Assembly (NCBI GenBank): GCA_045562555.1 | Contig: JBJKVO010000002.1 | Span: 173,765-237,764, forward strand | DNA: 64,000 nt | DNA from: UBA2588 sp002339805 | Lineage (GTDB): Bacteria > Chloroflexota > Dehalococcoidia > Lucifugimonadales > UBA3495 | Reading direction: 5' to 3' | Part shown: in pieces, positions 54,289-62,281 of the stretch | Layout of the letters: each line of letters opens with the position of its first letter | Numbering within the stretch: position 1 is the stretch's first letter | Made by a program: the position numbers and the translations under genes | The notes under the pieces: model-generated | Databases searched by the model: none | The model's input: only the letters and a program-made list of their open reading frames with translations | Told to the model about the DNA's origin: nothing

Positions 54289-55308
54289 TTATTGGAATTG
54301 GACCGGGGGTTCGGACTCGTCATCCTTGTGAGTCACTGTGCCTATTTTAAACGCTTCAGGTATGGCGCTTTGGAGAGTTATTTCCTTTGCTGGATCTACA
54401 ATTATTACCATTCCTATACCCATGTTGAATACTTTAAACATTTCGGATTCTTCCACTTTGCCTTTGTTCTGGATCATAGTGAATATAGGGGGGATATCCC
54501 ACGAGGATCTATTTATCATAACGCCAGTTGCGTTCGGTAAGGTAGCCTTAATTTTCCCTGGCATTCCTCCGCCAGTGATGTGAGCCAATCCTTTGATCAA
54601 ATGGAATGAGTCTTTTAGTAAAGGGTAGTAATTCTTATGCGGTTGCAGTAGTTCTTCTCCCAAAGTGTGTTGAAGGTCGTCGTGGAATTGGAAGAGAGGA
54701 GAAGTGTCTGAATCCAAGTCAAAAACTTGGCGCACGAGACTATATCCATTTGTATGGATGCCGTTAGATGCTAATGCATAAATACTGTCTCCCGCAGTGA
54801 TGTCTTCTCCATGGATTAATTCGTCTTGTTCCGCGGCACCTACAATGAAACCTGCGAGGTCGAATTCAAGTTCATCATACACTCCTGGCATATTCGCAGT
54901 TTCCCCACTGATTAGGCTGCAGTCCAATGATTTACAGGCCCATACCATTCCTTTCATCAGGGATTCAAGCATATGTTGGTTGAAGTGACTGAATGCTATG
55001 TAATTCAGGAAGAATAAAGGCTGAGCGCCTTTACATAGGATGTCGTTTGCATTGAGGATAACCAGGTCTTTCCCTAATGATTCGTAGTGTCCCATTGCTG
55101 CTGCTATTTTTAACTTAGTGCCAACGCCATCTGTTCCTGCAATCAAAACAGGATTTTTATAACTGGGGAGCTTATATAATCCGGCAAAACTTCCAGTGTT
55201 ACTAATCACGTTTTCAGTGTTCGTGAGGGCCGCAAAGGCTTTAAACGTGTCCTTTAAGACCTCCATTTGATTCAGGTTAATTCCTGCTGAGGAGTAGGAT
55301 GAACTCAT
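54289..55308 (-). CDS. purM: phosphoribosylformylglycinamidine cyclo-ligase
   Basis: 339 residues. YKNPVLIAGTDGVGTKLKIA, the NDILCKGAQPLFFLNYIAF motif, SGETANMPGVYD, SNGIHTNGYSLVR and HITGGGMPGKI are all diagnostic of AIR synthetase. It makes AIR from FGAM. It lies between purF and purH in one operon. Confidence 0.97.
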   Translation of the reverse strand: MSSSYSSAGINLNQMEVLKDTFKAFAALTNTENVISNTGSFAGLYKLPSYKNPVLIAGTDGVGTKLKIAAAMGHYESLGKDLVILNANDILCKGAQPLFFLNYIAFSHFNQHMLESLMKGMVWACKSLDCSLISGETANMPGVYDELEFDLAGFIVGAAEQDELIHGEDITAGDSIYALASNGIHTNGYSLVRQVFDLDSDTSPLFQFHDDLQHTLGEELLQPHKNYYPLLKDSFHLIKGLAHITGGGMPGKIKATLPNATGVMINRSSWDIPPIFTMIQNKGKVEESEMFKVFNMGIGMVIIVDPAKEITLQSAIPEAFKIGTVTHKDDESEPPVQFQ

Positions 55309-55348
55309 TGTATTTGTTTTTACCTCGGCTCGGTTTAGATTGTTTGAC

Positions 55349-56794
55349 CTAGTTAACTTTAGAACGTTCTGGTTCTTCTAGGGATAATTTGGTCATTTCT
55401 AATTGCACAGGAATTGGGTAGTTGCCTGTGAAACAGGCGTCGCAGAAACCTCCGGATTTGGTGCTGACCACTTTAAGCAAATTTTCTACACTAAGGTATC
55501 CGAGGGAGTCACAGTCTATGTAGTCTTTGATTTCTTCGATGGATTTATTCGAGGCTATCAGCTCTTCTCTGGATGCCATATCTACGCCCATATAACAAGG
55601 ATGTTTGATAGGGGGGGCACAGACTCTTAGGTGAACTTCAGTTGCGCCAGATTTTTTTAATAGGTTCACTACGTGAGGCGTAGTAGTGCCTCGAACTATG
55701 CTATCATCCACGACGACAAGTCTTTTCCCTTCTATCACTTCCATAAGAGGATTGAATTTTTGCCTCACTCCTATGTCTCTTAGGCTTTGTTCAGGCTCTA
55801 TAAATGTCCTTCCCACGTAACGGTTTTTTATTAGGCCATCACTAAATGGGATTCCTGATTCTACAGAATATCCCACTGCTGCAGAGGTAGAAGAGTCAGG
55901 CACTCCTATAACGAGGTCAGCGTCTACTGGATGTTCTCTAGCTAATTGAGCTCCTAGTTTCTTTCTCACAGAATACACAAGGTTATTGTCGAGTTTACTG
56001 TCAGGCCTAGCAAAATAGATCAGCTCAAACACACACAGTTTTCTAGGAGCAGGGGTTAAAGTGTATAGGCTGGATTCCAATTTCCCGTTAGTAATTGTGA
56101 CTATTTCACCAGGGGCTAATTCCCTGACAAAGTCAGCTCCAAGGTGATCTAGAGCACATGTTTCCGAAGCTACAATCCATCCGTCGTCCCATTTGCCAAG
56201 GCACAAAGGTCTTATGCCAAGGGGATCTCGGGCAGCTATAAGAGTGTCTTTAGTTAATGCCACTAATGAATAGGCTCCCTGGACGGATCTCATGAATTGT
56301 TTTGCGCGGTCGTGCCAGTCAACCCCTGGAGAATTAGCAAGTTGATATGCAAGTACTTCAGAATCTGTAGTAGATGCGTACTGACAATTCCACTCTAGTT
56401 GCTGTTGGGATTTCAACTTACCGGCATTAACGATGTTCCCATTGTTTGCTAAAGCTAAAGTGCCATGAATGCCGTCAACCAAGATTGGTTGTGCATTACA
56501 CGGATTACTGCTTCCTGTGGTTGAATATCTTGTATGTCCAATAACCAAGTTTCCTGTTAAGTGGCTAAGACTATCTTCACGGAACACTTGCGACACAAGT
56601 CCCATGTCGGTGTGGACATGGATTTGCTCAAGGTCAGCCGATGCGATTCCAGCACTTTCTTGCCCTCGGTGCTGCAATGCATAGAGCCCGAAAAAGGCCA
56701 GTCTACTGGCTTGCTCTCTTTCTGAGTAAACCGCTACTACCCCGCACTCTTCACGAGGAGACTCTCCAAAAGTTATATGTGCACTGTTTCCCAA
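55349..56794 (-). CDS. purF: amidophosphoribosyltransferase, Fe-S type
   Basis: 481 residues. A short propeptide precedes the nucleophile Cys17 in EECGVVAVY, as in the Bacillus-type enzyme that needs propeptide cleavage. Four Cys at cluster-like positions (CVFELIYF, HPCYMGVD, GFCDACFTG) point to a [4Fe-4S] centre. The PRPP loop is VVVDDSIVRGTT. It commits PRPP to purines. It is the first gene of purF-purM-purH, with about 40 bases to purM. Confidence 0.96.
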   Translation of the reverse strand: MGNSAHITFGESPREECGVVAVYSEREQASRLAFFGLYALQHRGQESAGIASADLEQIHVHTDMGLVSQVFREDSLSHLTGNLVIGHTRYSTTGSSNPCNAQPILVDGIHGTLALANNGNIVNAGKLKSQQQLEWNCQYASTTDSEVLAYQLANSPGVDWHDRAKQFMRSVQGAYSLVALTKDTLIAARDPLGIRPLCLGKWDDGWIVASETCALDHLGADFVRELAPGEIVTITNGKLESSLYTLTPAPRKLCVFELIYFARPDSKLDNNLVYSVRKKLGAQLAREHPVDADLVIGVPDSSTSAAVGYSVESGIPFSDGLIKNRYVGRTFIEPEQSLRDIGVRQKFNPLMEVIEGKRLVVVDDSIVRGTTTPHVVNLLKKSGATEVHLRVCAPPIKHPCYMGVDMASREELIASNKSIEEIKDYIDCDSLGYLSVENLLKVVSTKSGGFCDACFTGNYPIPVQLEMTKLSLEEPERSKVN

Positions 56795-56862
56795 GTTCCA
56801 CCCACACTTAGAATTACTTGGCCCTTACCCTAAGGGCATTTGCTTCGAGAGATAATCCCGGA

Positions 56863-57648
56863 CTAATCTTCGGGGAATATTTCTACTTTTCTGTTTTCAG
56901 CCTCTCCGATGCTTTCTGTTCTGACCCCTTCGTATTCTGTTAACGATACATGTATGATTCGTCGATCAGCTGCGTTCATCGGTTCTAAGGTAATGCTTCG
57001 CCCCGTTTCTTTAACTCGATCTGCTACCCTTATAGCCATTTCTTTCAATGTGTTTTCTCGCCTATCTCGGTAACCTTCAGCATCTATTGCTATTCTTATG
57101 TTTTCTTCAGTCTTTGATCTTACTATAGAGTTGACCAGAAATTGCAGAGACATTAGAGTTTGGCCTCTACGTCCAATTAGAAGTCCTGTGTCACTGCCAC
57201 TGAGTTCTAATGCTACTGTGCCTTCTGCCAAATTGTGATGTGAGCTTATGTTACAAATGACGTCGACTTTTGTCGCTGTGAGTATGTCATTAACTGTTGC
57301 GATAGCCAAAGCAGATATTTCTTCTGAATTGACTATATCCGTGGTTTGCTGCGATGTTACGGGCTTTTGTGTGCTTTCGGATTTTGGAGCTCTGGGAGTT
57401 CTGGGCGTCCTTTCAGTCCTAGTTTGTCTAGGAGCTCTAGTTTTACTAGGAGCCTTGCTAGGTTTCTTCGCGCTTTTGGATTTGAGAGTTACCCTTACTC
57501 TGGCGAGTTCTCCTCCTATTCCTAGGAAGCCTGCTTTGCCTCGGTTAATGGTTTCTACTTCGACCTCTGTTCGGTCTACGTTTAGTTCCATCAGGGCGAG
57601 TTCTACGGCTTCTTCTACTGTGCGGGCGCTGCGTTCTACTGTTTCCAT
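56863..57648 (-). CDS. khpB: RNA-binding protein KhpB (Jag/EloR)
   Basis: 261 residues. The Jag_N domain is at residues 1-52 (TVEEAVELALMELNVDRTEVEVE and NRGKAGFLGIGGELARVRV), followed by a long Lys/Pro/Arg-rich linker. The KH domain has GLLIGRRGQTLMSLQFLVNSI, and the R3H domain covers residues 200-261. It binds RNA and affects cell elongation in Gram-positives. Its first ~100 bases overlap the end of yidC in another frame. It is the last gene of the rpmH cluster. Confidence 0.93.
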   Translation of the reverse strand: METVERSARTVEEAVELALMELNVDRTEVEVETINRGKAGFLGIGGELARVRVTLKSKSAKKPSKAPSKTRAPRQTRTERTPRTPRAPKSESTQKPVTSQQTTDIVNSEEISALAIATVNDILTATKVDVICNISSHHNLAEGTVALELSGSDTGLLIGRRGQTLMSLQFLVNSIVRSKTEENIRIAIDAEGYRDRRENTLKEMAIRVADRVKETGRSITLEPMNAADRRIIHVSLTEYEGVRTESIGEAENRKVEIFPED

Positions 57649-58486
57649 CGTTTACCTCCGATGAATTGTTATTTTGCCTATTTGATTGGTTCCGTTGGTT
57701 CCGTTGGTTCCTAGGTGGCGCCGGATCTGGTGAAGTCCGTTTTGGGAATAATGGCCATAATGGCTGCCACCCAGTTATGAAGTATTGTATTCCTACTCCT
57801 ATCAAGTTGGAAACTATCCAGTACATTGATAGTCCACTGGGGAATTGTAACGAAAAGAAACCAAGCATGATAGGTATCATCCACAGCATCATGGCCTGGC
57901 TGGATTGTTGCCTTGGGTCAGCTGAAGGTGTAGTCGTCATTTTCTGCTGTAAGAATGTTGTTGCTGCCACTAAGAAAGGGATAATAATTGGAGAAGGATC
58001 CGGTTTTCCTAAGTTCAGCCATAAGAACTCTGCGTTGATTGGTACAGCCTGGTGGATAGGAATAAATGTCAACCAAGAATATACCCGTTCGGAGTACCCT
58101 ATTAAGTCATCCGGAGTGGTGTAGAGAACTTGAATCAACACTCGGAACAACCCAATAAGGATTGGCATTTGTATGATTAGAGGCCCCAAACATCCTACAG
58201 GACTTACCCCTGCGTCCCTGTATATTTTCATTGTTTCTTGCGAAATACGGGTACGATCTCCAGCGAATTTCGTTTGTGCATCTTTCATTTTTGGTTGAAG
58301 TTCTGTCATTTTGCGCATTTGACGTAACTGTTTTAGCGTCAATGGTAAAGTCACCAACCTGACGATCATAGTGAAACCCAAAATAGCTATAGCCATGTTA
58401 TGGAAGAACACGACGTACAGAACCATCAATGTGTTCAGCATTGGCCTGATGATAATTTCAGTCCATAGTAGTGCAAATATTTCCAT
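57545..58486 (-). CDS. yidC: membrane protein insertase YidC/Oxa1
   Basis: 313 residues with the Oxa1 core of five membrane helices (MAIAILGFTMIVRLVTLPLTLKQ with the groove Arg, GPLIIQMPILIGLFR, LSMYWIVSNLIG). There is no large periplasmic domain. The C-terminus is a long Arg/Asn/Gln-rich basic tail of about 60 residues, as in ribosome-binding Oxa1 proteins. Its last 104 bases lie inside khpB, in another frame. Confidence 0.95.
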   Translation of the reverse strand: MEIFALLWTEIIIRPMLNTLMVLYVVFFHNMAIAILGFTMIVRLVTLPLTLKQLRQMRKMTELQPKMKDAQTKFAGDRTRISQETMKIYRDAGVSPVGCLGPLIIQMPILIGLFRVLIQVLYTTPDDLIGYSERVYSWLTFIPIHQAVPINAEFLWLNLGKPDPSPIIIPFLVAATTFLQQKMTTTPSADPRQQSSQAMMLWMIPIMLGFFSLQFPSGLSMYWIVSNLIGVGIQYFITGWQPLWPLFPKRTSPDPAPPRNQRNQRNQSNRQNNNSSEVNDGNSRTQRPHSRRSRRTRPDGTKRRPNRGRSRNH

Positions 58487-58516
58487 TAGGAATAGACCTT
58501 TGTGTAATCGATTTGG

Positions 58517-59728
58517 TTAATCACAGAATTGTTCCTCTTCTAAGTCGTAACACCATATTTGATTGAATCCTGCGCTAGACACTCTCAATTTTCGTATTTT
58601 ATCGTTTTGGCTAGAAACATATACATATTCCTCATGCCTAAGCATAGGGCTTTTTATGTTTTTATCTCCAAGTTCAAGACTGGATTTTTCCCTGGACTCA
58701 CCTATGTCTTGGGGGGTTGAATCAAGAAGAGTCAGTTTGCCGTCAGTCGACACGATCACAATTCCAGAATCTGTCATTAAGGGTGAAGAGACTATGGGTT
58801 CTTTATGATCGTATTCCCACAGGTGGTTCCCGTTGTGGTCCAATGCATGCAAGACACCGTTCATGGACGCTGCGTAAATAGTCGTGCCGTTTATTAGAGG
58901 GGGTGCCCAGAACCAGTTCGCTCCTTCGAAAGACCACCTCAAAGTCCCTGAGTACTTGTCTACGGCATATAAAGTGCGATCAAATGATCCAAAGATCACC
59001 AGTTCCTCTGAAAGTGCTGGCTGGCTCACGATTGCTCCATTCGCTGAGAACGACCAATCAAGTTCGCCTGTCACAATATCTATTGAGTAAAAATTCTTAT
59101 CATGAGATCCGAAATAAATTCTATTTTCATCAATGACTGGAGTACCCCAAATTCCTGCTTCAGCCGTGAAGTTCCAGTCTAGCGGCTTCCCTGTTTCCAA
59201 TTTGTACCCTTGTAAAGTACCTGTTTCGTCTGGAACGAATCCCACATTGTTAATTTCGTCTATGGCTATGCCGGAATATAATCTAGGAAGTTCCACGCCC
59301 AAGGTTTCCGGGGCTCTCCATCCTCCGTCTTGCAAAGATCCATTGGATTTGTTGATGGAATATGTGTGTCCATTTGCTCCGGTCAAGAATATAGATTCTC
59401 CGTGAATGACAGGTGGGTGAAATGAACCTATGAGGCGATCTTCTTTGTTTGGCGGGTATTTCCAGCTCGCGCTAAGGCCATCGTATCCATTGTCTTTTAA
59501 AGCTTTGACATAACCGTCTTGATCTACAGAGAAAAGCATAGACGTTTCTGTGTCGAATGCGATCGGAGTCCACCCTGTAACAGCTCTCCCTAAATCTCCA
59601 GGGTTGCAAGCGACTAGTAACAGGCAAGACATTAACAACATAACTAAGCTGTAACGTGAACGTAATTTGGTTTGGTTTTGTGAACTTAACCTGATATTAC
59701 GGTGTAAGTGTTTATTTAGCAGGATCAT
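58517..59728 (-). CDS. PQQ-like beta-propeller lipoprotein (BamB-like) inside the rpmH cluster
   Basis: About 403 residues from ATG 59728, which overlaps the yidD stop; a longer frame starts at 59824. A signal peptide (MLLMSCLLLVAC) ends in a clean lipobox, so the product is a lipoprotein. Propeller blades repeat W.f...g.i.s.p....g.vy.gs.d, for example DGLSASWKYP, LDWNFTAEAGIWGTPVI, ELDWSFSANGAIVSQPAL and LRWSFEGANWFWAPPLI, with about seven blades. BamB is part of outer-membrane assembly, but a role in a Chloroflexota-type envelope is open. It lies directly between yidD and yidC. Confidence 0.87.
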   Translation of the reverse strand: MILLNKHLHRNIRLSSQNQTKLRSRYSLVMLLMSCLLLVACNPGDLGRAVTGWTPIAFDTETSMLFSVDQDGYVKALKDNGYDGLSASWKYPPNKEDRLIGSFHPPVIHGESIFLTGANGHTYSINKSNGSLQDGGWRAPETLGVELPRLYSGIAIDEINNVGFVPDETGTLQGYKLETGKPLDWNFTAEAGIWGTPVIDENRIYFGSHDKNFYSIDIVTGELDWSFSANGAIVSQPALSEELVIFGSFDRTLYAVDKYSGTLRWSFEGANWFWAPPLINGTTIYAASMNGVLHALDHNGNHLWEYDHKEPIVSSPLMTDSGIVIVSTDGKLTLLDSTPQDIGESREKSSLELGDKNIKSPMLRHEEYVYVSSQNDKIRKLRVSSAGFNQIWCYDLEEEQFCD

Positions 59729-59921
59729 ACCCTCTCGGTCCCAGTGGGTTACATTTTGATATACGCATGAATGCTTTAAGGGACCCTTTGAGTGCTCCAT
59801 GCATCTCAATACTCTGGCATGCATACTCTGAACACGAAGGCGTAAATCGGCAAACTGACGGCAAGTAAGGAGATAATGTTTTTTGATATATCTTGATAGG
59901 CATAAGCAGTAGTGACTTCAT
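59712..59921 (-). CDS. yidD: membrane protein insertion efficiency factor YidD
   Basis: 69 residues, normal for YidD. LLLMPIKIYQKTLSPYLPSVCRFTPSCSEYACQSIEMHG and RISKCNPLGPRGYDP carry the three conserved Cys and the G-x-D/Y-P end. It helps YidC insert membrane proteins and comes after rnpA with five bases between. Confidence 0.95.
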   Translation of the reverse strand: MKSLLLMPIKIYQKTLSPYLPSVCRFTPSCSEYACQSIEMHGALKGSLKAFMRISKCNPLGPRGYDPAK

Positions 59922-59926
59922 GCGAT

Positions 59927-60253
59927 TTATATATATTTCTGAGGTTCTAAGAGCTTAGCTTTGCTGAGTATATCTCTCACAGATTCTTCTATTCTTTTAA
60001 ACTCAGAAGATCTGATTTGAGGCCTAGCGATTAGGACCACGTCCCATCCTTGTTTTATTTGTAGAGTTCTCACAATCTCTTTAAGGCGACGCTTCGCTTT
60101 ATTTCTTGTGACTGCGTTTCCGATCCGTTTGCTAACAGTGAATCCGAACCGGTTGGTCGTAAGCTCATTAGACGCCATTTTGAGAACCATCATACTATTA
60201 CTAAAGGTCGTTCCCTCTTCGAACACTCTCGTGAAGTCGCTTTTGCTACGCAA
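59927..60253 (-). CDS. rnpA: ribonuclease P protein component
   Basis: 108 residues from TTG 60253. The core is present: SDFTRVFEEG, RFGFTVSKRIGNAVTRNKAKRRLKEIVR (the conserved RNR-like motif) and WDVVLIARPQ. It binds RNase P RNA to mature tRNA 5' ends. It follows rpmH with 28 bases between. Confidence 0.95.
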   Translation of the reverse strand: MRSKSDFTRVFEEGTTFSNSMMVLKMASNELTTNRFGFTVSKRIGNAVTRNKAKRRLKEIVRTLQIKQGWDVVLIARPQIRSSEFKRIEESVRDILSKAKLLEPQKYI

Positions 60254-60281
60254 AGACGTGAAGATGTGAGTCCTCTCTTTG

Positions 60282-60419
60282 CTAGACAGTTAACTTATGT
60301 CTCCCTTTGAATCGACGTCGTTTCAAGACGTTTCTGCCGTCTGACGTGCTGGAACGGGAGAAAAACCCGTGCACTCGCGCTCTTCTTCTCTTTTTTGGTT
60401 GATATGTTCTTTTAGGCAT
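60282..60419 (-). CDS. rpmH: 50S ribosomal protein L34
   Basis: A 45-residue frame with ATG at 60419 and TAG at 60284-60282. It reads MPKRTYQPKKRRRARVHGF, then SRSSTSDGRNVLKRRR and FKGRHKLTV, a standard L34. GGAG lies eight bases before the start. It heads the rnpA-yidD-yidC-khpB cluster. The usual upstream neighbour dnaA is missing; a divergent tRNA-Leu gene takes that place. Confidence 0.97.
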   Translation of the reverse strand: MPKRTYQPKKRRRARVHGFFSRSSTSDGRNVLKRRRFKGRHKLTV

Positions 60420-60438
60420 ATGAAAAACTCCGTAGCGA

Positions 60439-60468
60439 ATTATAGATGCTGTAGACTTTAAGAGTCAA
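60439..60468 (-). promoter_or_regulatory. predicted promoter of rpmH
   Basis: On the minus strand TTGACT (60468-60463) and TATAAT (60444-60439) are 18 bases apart. The start of transcription would be about 13 bases before the rpmH ATG. Confidence 0.6.
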
Positions 60469-60474
60469 GCTGAA

Positions 60475-60503
60475 TAGACAATATTATAGACTCTAGGTAT
60501 GAT
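60475..60503 (+). promoter_or_regulatory. predicted promoter of tRNA-Leu(CAA)
   Basis: TAGACA at 60475-60480 and TATGAT at 60498-60503, 17 bases apart, end 11 bases before the tRNA 5' end. Divergent from and interleaved with the rpmH promoter. Confidence 0.5.
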
Positions 60504-60514
60504 ATATGTCTCTT

Positions 60515-60600
60515 GCCGAAGTGGCGGAATGGTAGACGCGCTGGTCTCAAAAACCAGTGGGGGCAACCCCGTGTCAGTTCGAGTCTGACCTTCGGTACCA
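60515..60600 (+). tRNA. tRNA-Leu (anticodon CAA)
   Basis: A class II tRNA: GCCGAAGTGGCGGAATGG start, anticodon stem CTGGT/ACCAG with loop CTCAAAA, long variable arm, T-loop GTTCGAGTC, acceptor CTTCGGT, discriminator A and encoded CCA. The anticodon CAA reads UUG. Confidence 0.96.
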
Positions 60601-60655
60601 AGAATTTTTGAGCTTTGATAGGCCCTGCTGTTAAAGATCTGACCAGGGTAAATTG

Positions 60656-62224
60656 TTATGAGAGTGCATGGGATAGCTTTTCGGCAATCATTATTACCGT
60701 AGGGTAAATGCCTCCCGAACGGGGTATTTTAGGTACTATAGACGCATCTATCACCCAAAGATTTGAAACTCCTTTTACTTTCCCTGTTTGGTCCACTACA
60801 GCAAGGGGATCGGAATCGGGACCCATTTTGCAAGTGCCAGACACATGCCTAGCGGTGCCGACGGTTTGTCGTATCCATAAGTCCAACTGGTTGTCATCAT
60901 TTAAGATCTCATCAGAAGGACTTATTTTGTAATCTAAAACATTCTCGTAAGCGTGAGAATTTAACAATTCAACACCCATTCTAATCCCTTCTCTGACTCT
61001 ACGTGCATCGTCTGGATTTTGAAGATAACAATAGTTAAATTCAGGTTGATCGCTTGGATTAGATGAGGATAATCTCACATATCCACTGCCAGCAGGGAGA
61101 CCTAACTGACAAGAGAGCCGGGCAGCTCGTTCTGGCTGCACGTCTCCAGTGATGAATTTGGTCCTCACTCCTTGGACTCGTTCTGCTCGCGGGTCGATCA
61201 CGGTGGAAGTTTTGAGCACCATGTCATTGAGTTCTTTAGAGCCTTTAGATGTATAGTGGAATTCAAAATCTGCGGCATCTGGATCCAAATCCATTGGAAC
61301 AGAATCTTGTACTTTGAATGTTATTTGGGCGCTAAGGTGATTCATAAGATTCAAGCCAACGCCAGGGGAATCATGTACAAGAGGAATACTGAATTGGTTT
61401 AAATGGTCGTGTGGACCAACTCCTGAGAGCATCAGCAACTGAGGAGATCTTATAGCTCCTGAACTTAAAATAATTTTACTGCTGTTCATGACGAAAGTTT
61501 CGCCGCCGCTTTCTGCTTCAATACCTATGGCAGCCGTGCCTTCGAATAAAATTTTTTTCACATGCACTCGTCCCTTTACAGTCAGGTTTATCCGGTGGCG
61601 TACTGGGTTCAAGTATGCAATCGCAGGACTTACTCTTACACCGTTGACGTTATTTGTAGGACGAACACCGATCCCTGCAGGGTCTGGCCCATTAGTATCC
61701 TCAACGTGTGCATGGCCTGCATTGATCACCGAGGTGTGAAACGCATGTTGCAACCCTGTGTCTAATCCTTTTGTGCGTCTTCGTACCGGCATCGGGCCAT
61801 CACTACCGTGAAAGTCATCTGTTATGTCGGTATCTGTCTCCATTGCACGATAAAAAGGCAGAACTTTGTGGGCTGCCCAGTCATCATTTCCTAAAGCTTC
61901 CCAAAGATCGAAATCCTCCGGGAAGGCTCTTTGCATGGCCTGACCATTGATTGACCCGCCCCCACCTACGACCTTGCCTTGTGCAACATGAATTTCACCT
62001 TGTTCTTCTGTAATCGTAGCTCTGAGGGCCCAATTATGTATTGAATCAGGAGATTCTGCATACCGAGTGTCCCCTATTTTAATTTCTTCAGGAAGGGATT
62101 CGTATGAGTCATAGTCTGGTCCTGCTTCCAAAAGCAAAACCGACGTTGTGGGGTCTGCAGATAATCTGTTTGCTAACACTGAACCAGCTGAACCAGCTCC
62201 GATTATTATTACATCGTAATGCAT
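60656..62224 (-). CDS. GMC-family oxidoreductase, paralogue 1
   Basis: 522 residues. The FAD Rossmann motif is DVIIIGAGSAGSVLANRLS, then VVGGGGSINGQAMQR and DVWEALGNDDW-type GMC signatures, and the C-terminal signature HVSGTCKMG with catalytic His460. The second active-site residue, normally His or Asn, aligns with Tyr507 in GGIYPTVIMIAEK. It oxidises alcohols or similar substrates with FAD. It is a tandem paralogue of the next gene, 57 bases away. Confidence 0.9.
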   Translation of the reverse strand: MHYDVIIIGAGSAGSVLANRLSADPTTSVLLLEAGPDYDSYESLPEEIKIGDTRYAESPDSIHNWALRATITEEQGEIHVAQGKVVGGGGSINGQAMQRAFPEDFDLWEALGNDDWAAHKVLPFYRAMETDTDITDDFHGSDGPMPVRRRTKGLDTGLQHAFHTSVINAGHAHVEDTNGPDPAGIGVRPTNNVNGVRVSPAIAYLNPVRHRINLTVKGRVHVKKILFEGTAAIGIEAESGGETFVMNSSKIILSSGAIRSPQLLMLSGVGPHDHLNQFSIPLVHDSPGVGLNLMNHLSAQITFKVQDSVPMDLDPDAADFEFHYTSKGSKELNDMVLKTSTVIDPRAERVQGVRTKFITGDVQPERAARLSCQLGLPAGSGYVRLSSSNPSDQPEFNYCYLQNPDDARRVREGIRMGVELLNSHAYENVLDYKISPSDEILNDDNQLDLWIRQTVGTARHVSGTCKMGPDSDPLAVVDQTGKVKGVSNLWVIDASIVPKIPRSGGIYPTVIMIAEKLSHALS

Positions 62225-62281
62225 TGAACCTCCAAATGATTAAAAATGCCCAGGGATATGTCTTACATTTGCAAAGTTAGA

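Noticed and set aside
60282..60514. Replication origin and dnaA next to rpmH
   Set aside because: No dnaA gene and no cluster of DnaA boxes (TTATCCACA-like) are seen; a tRNA gene and GMC genes lie on that side.
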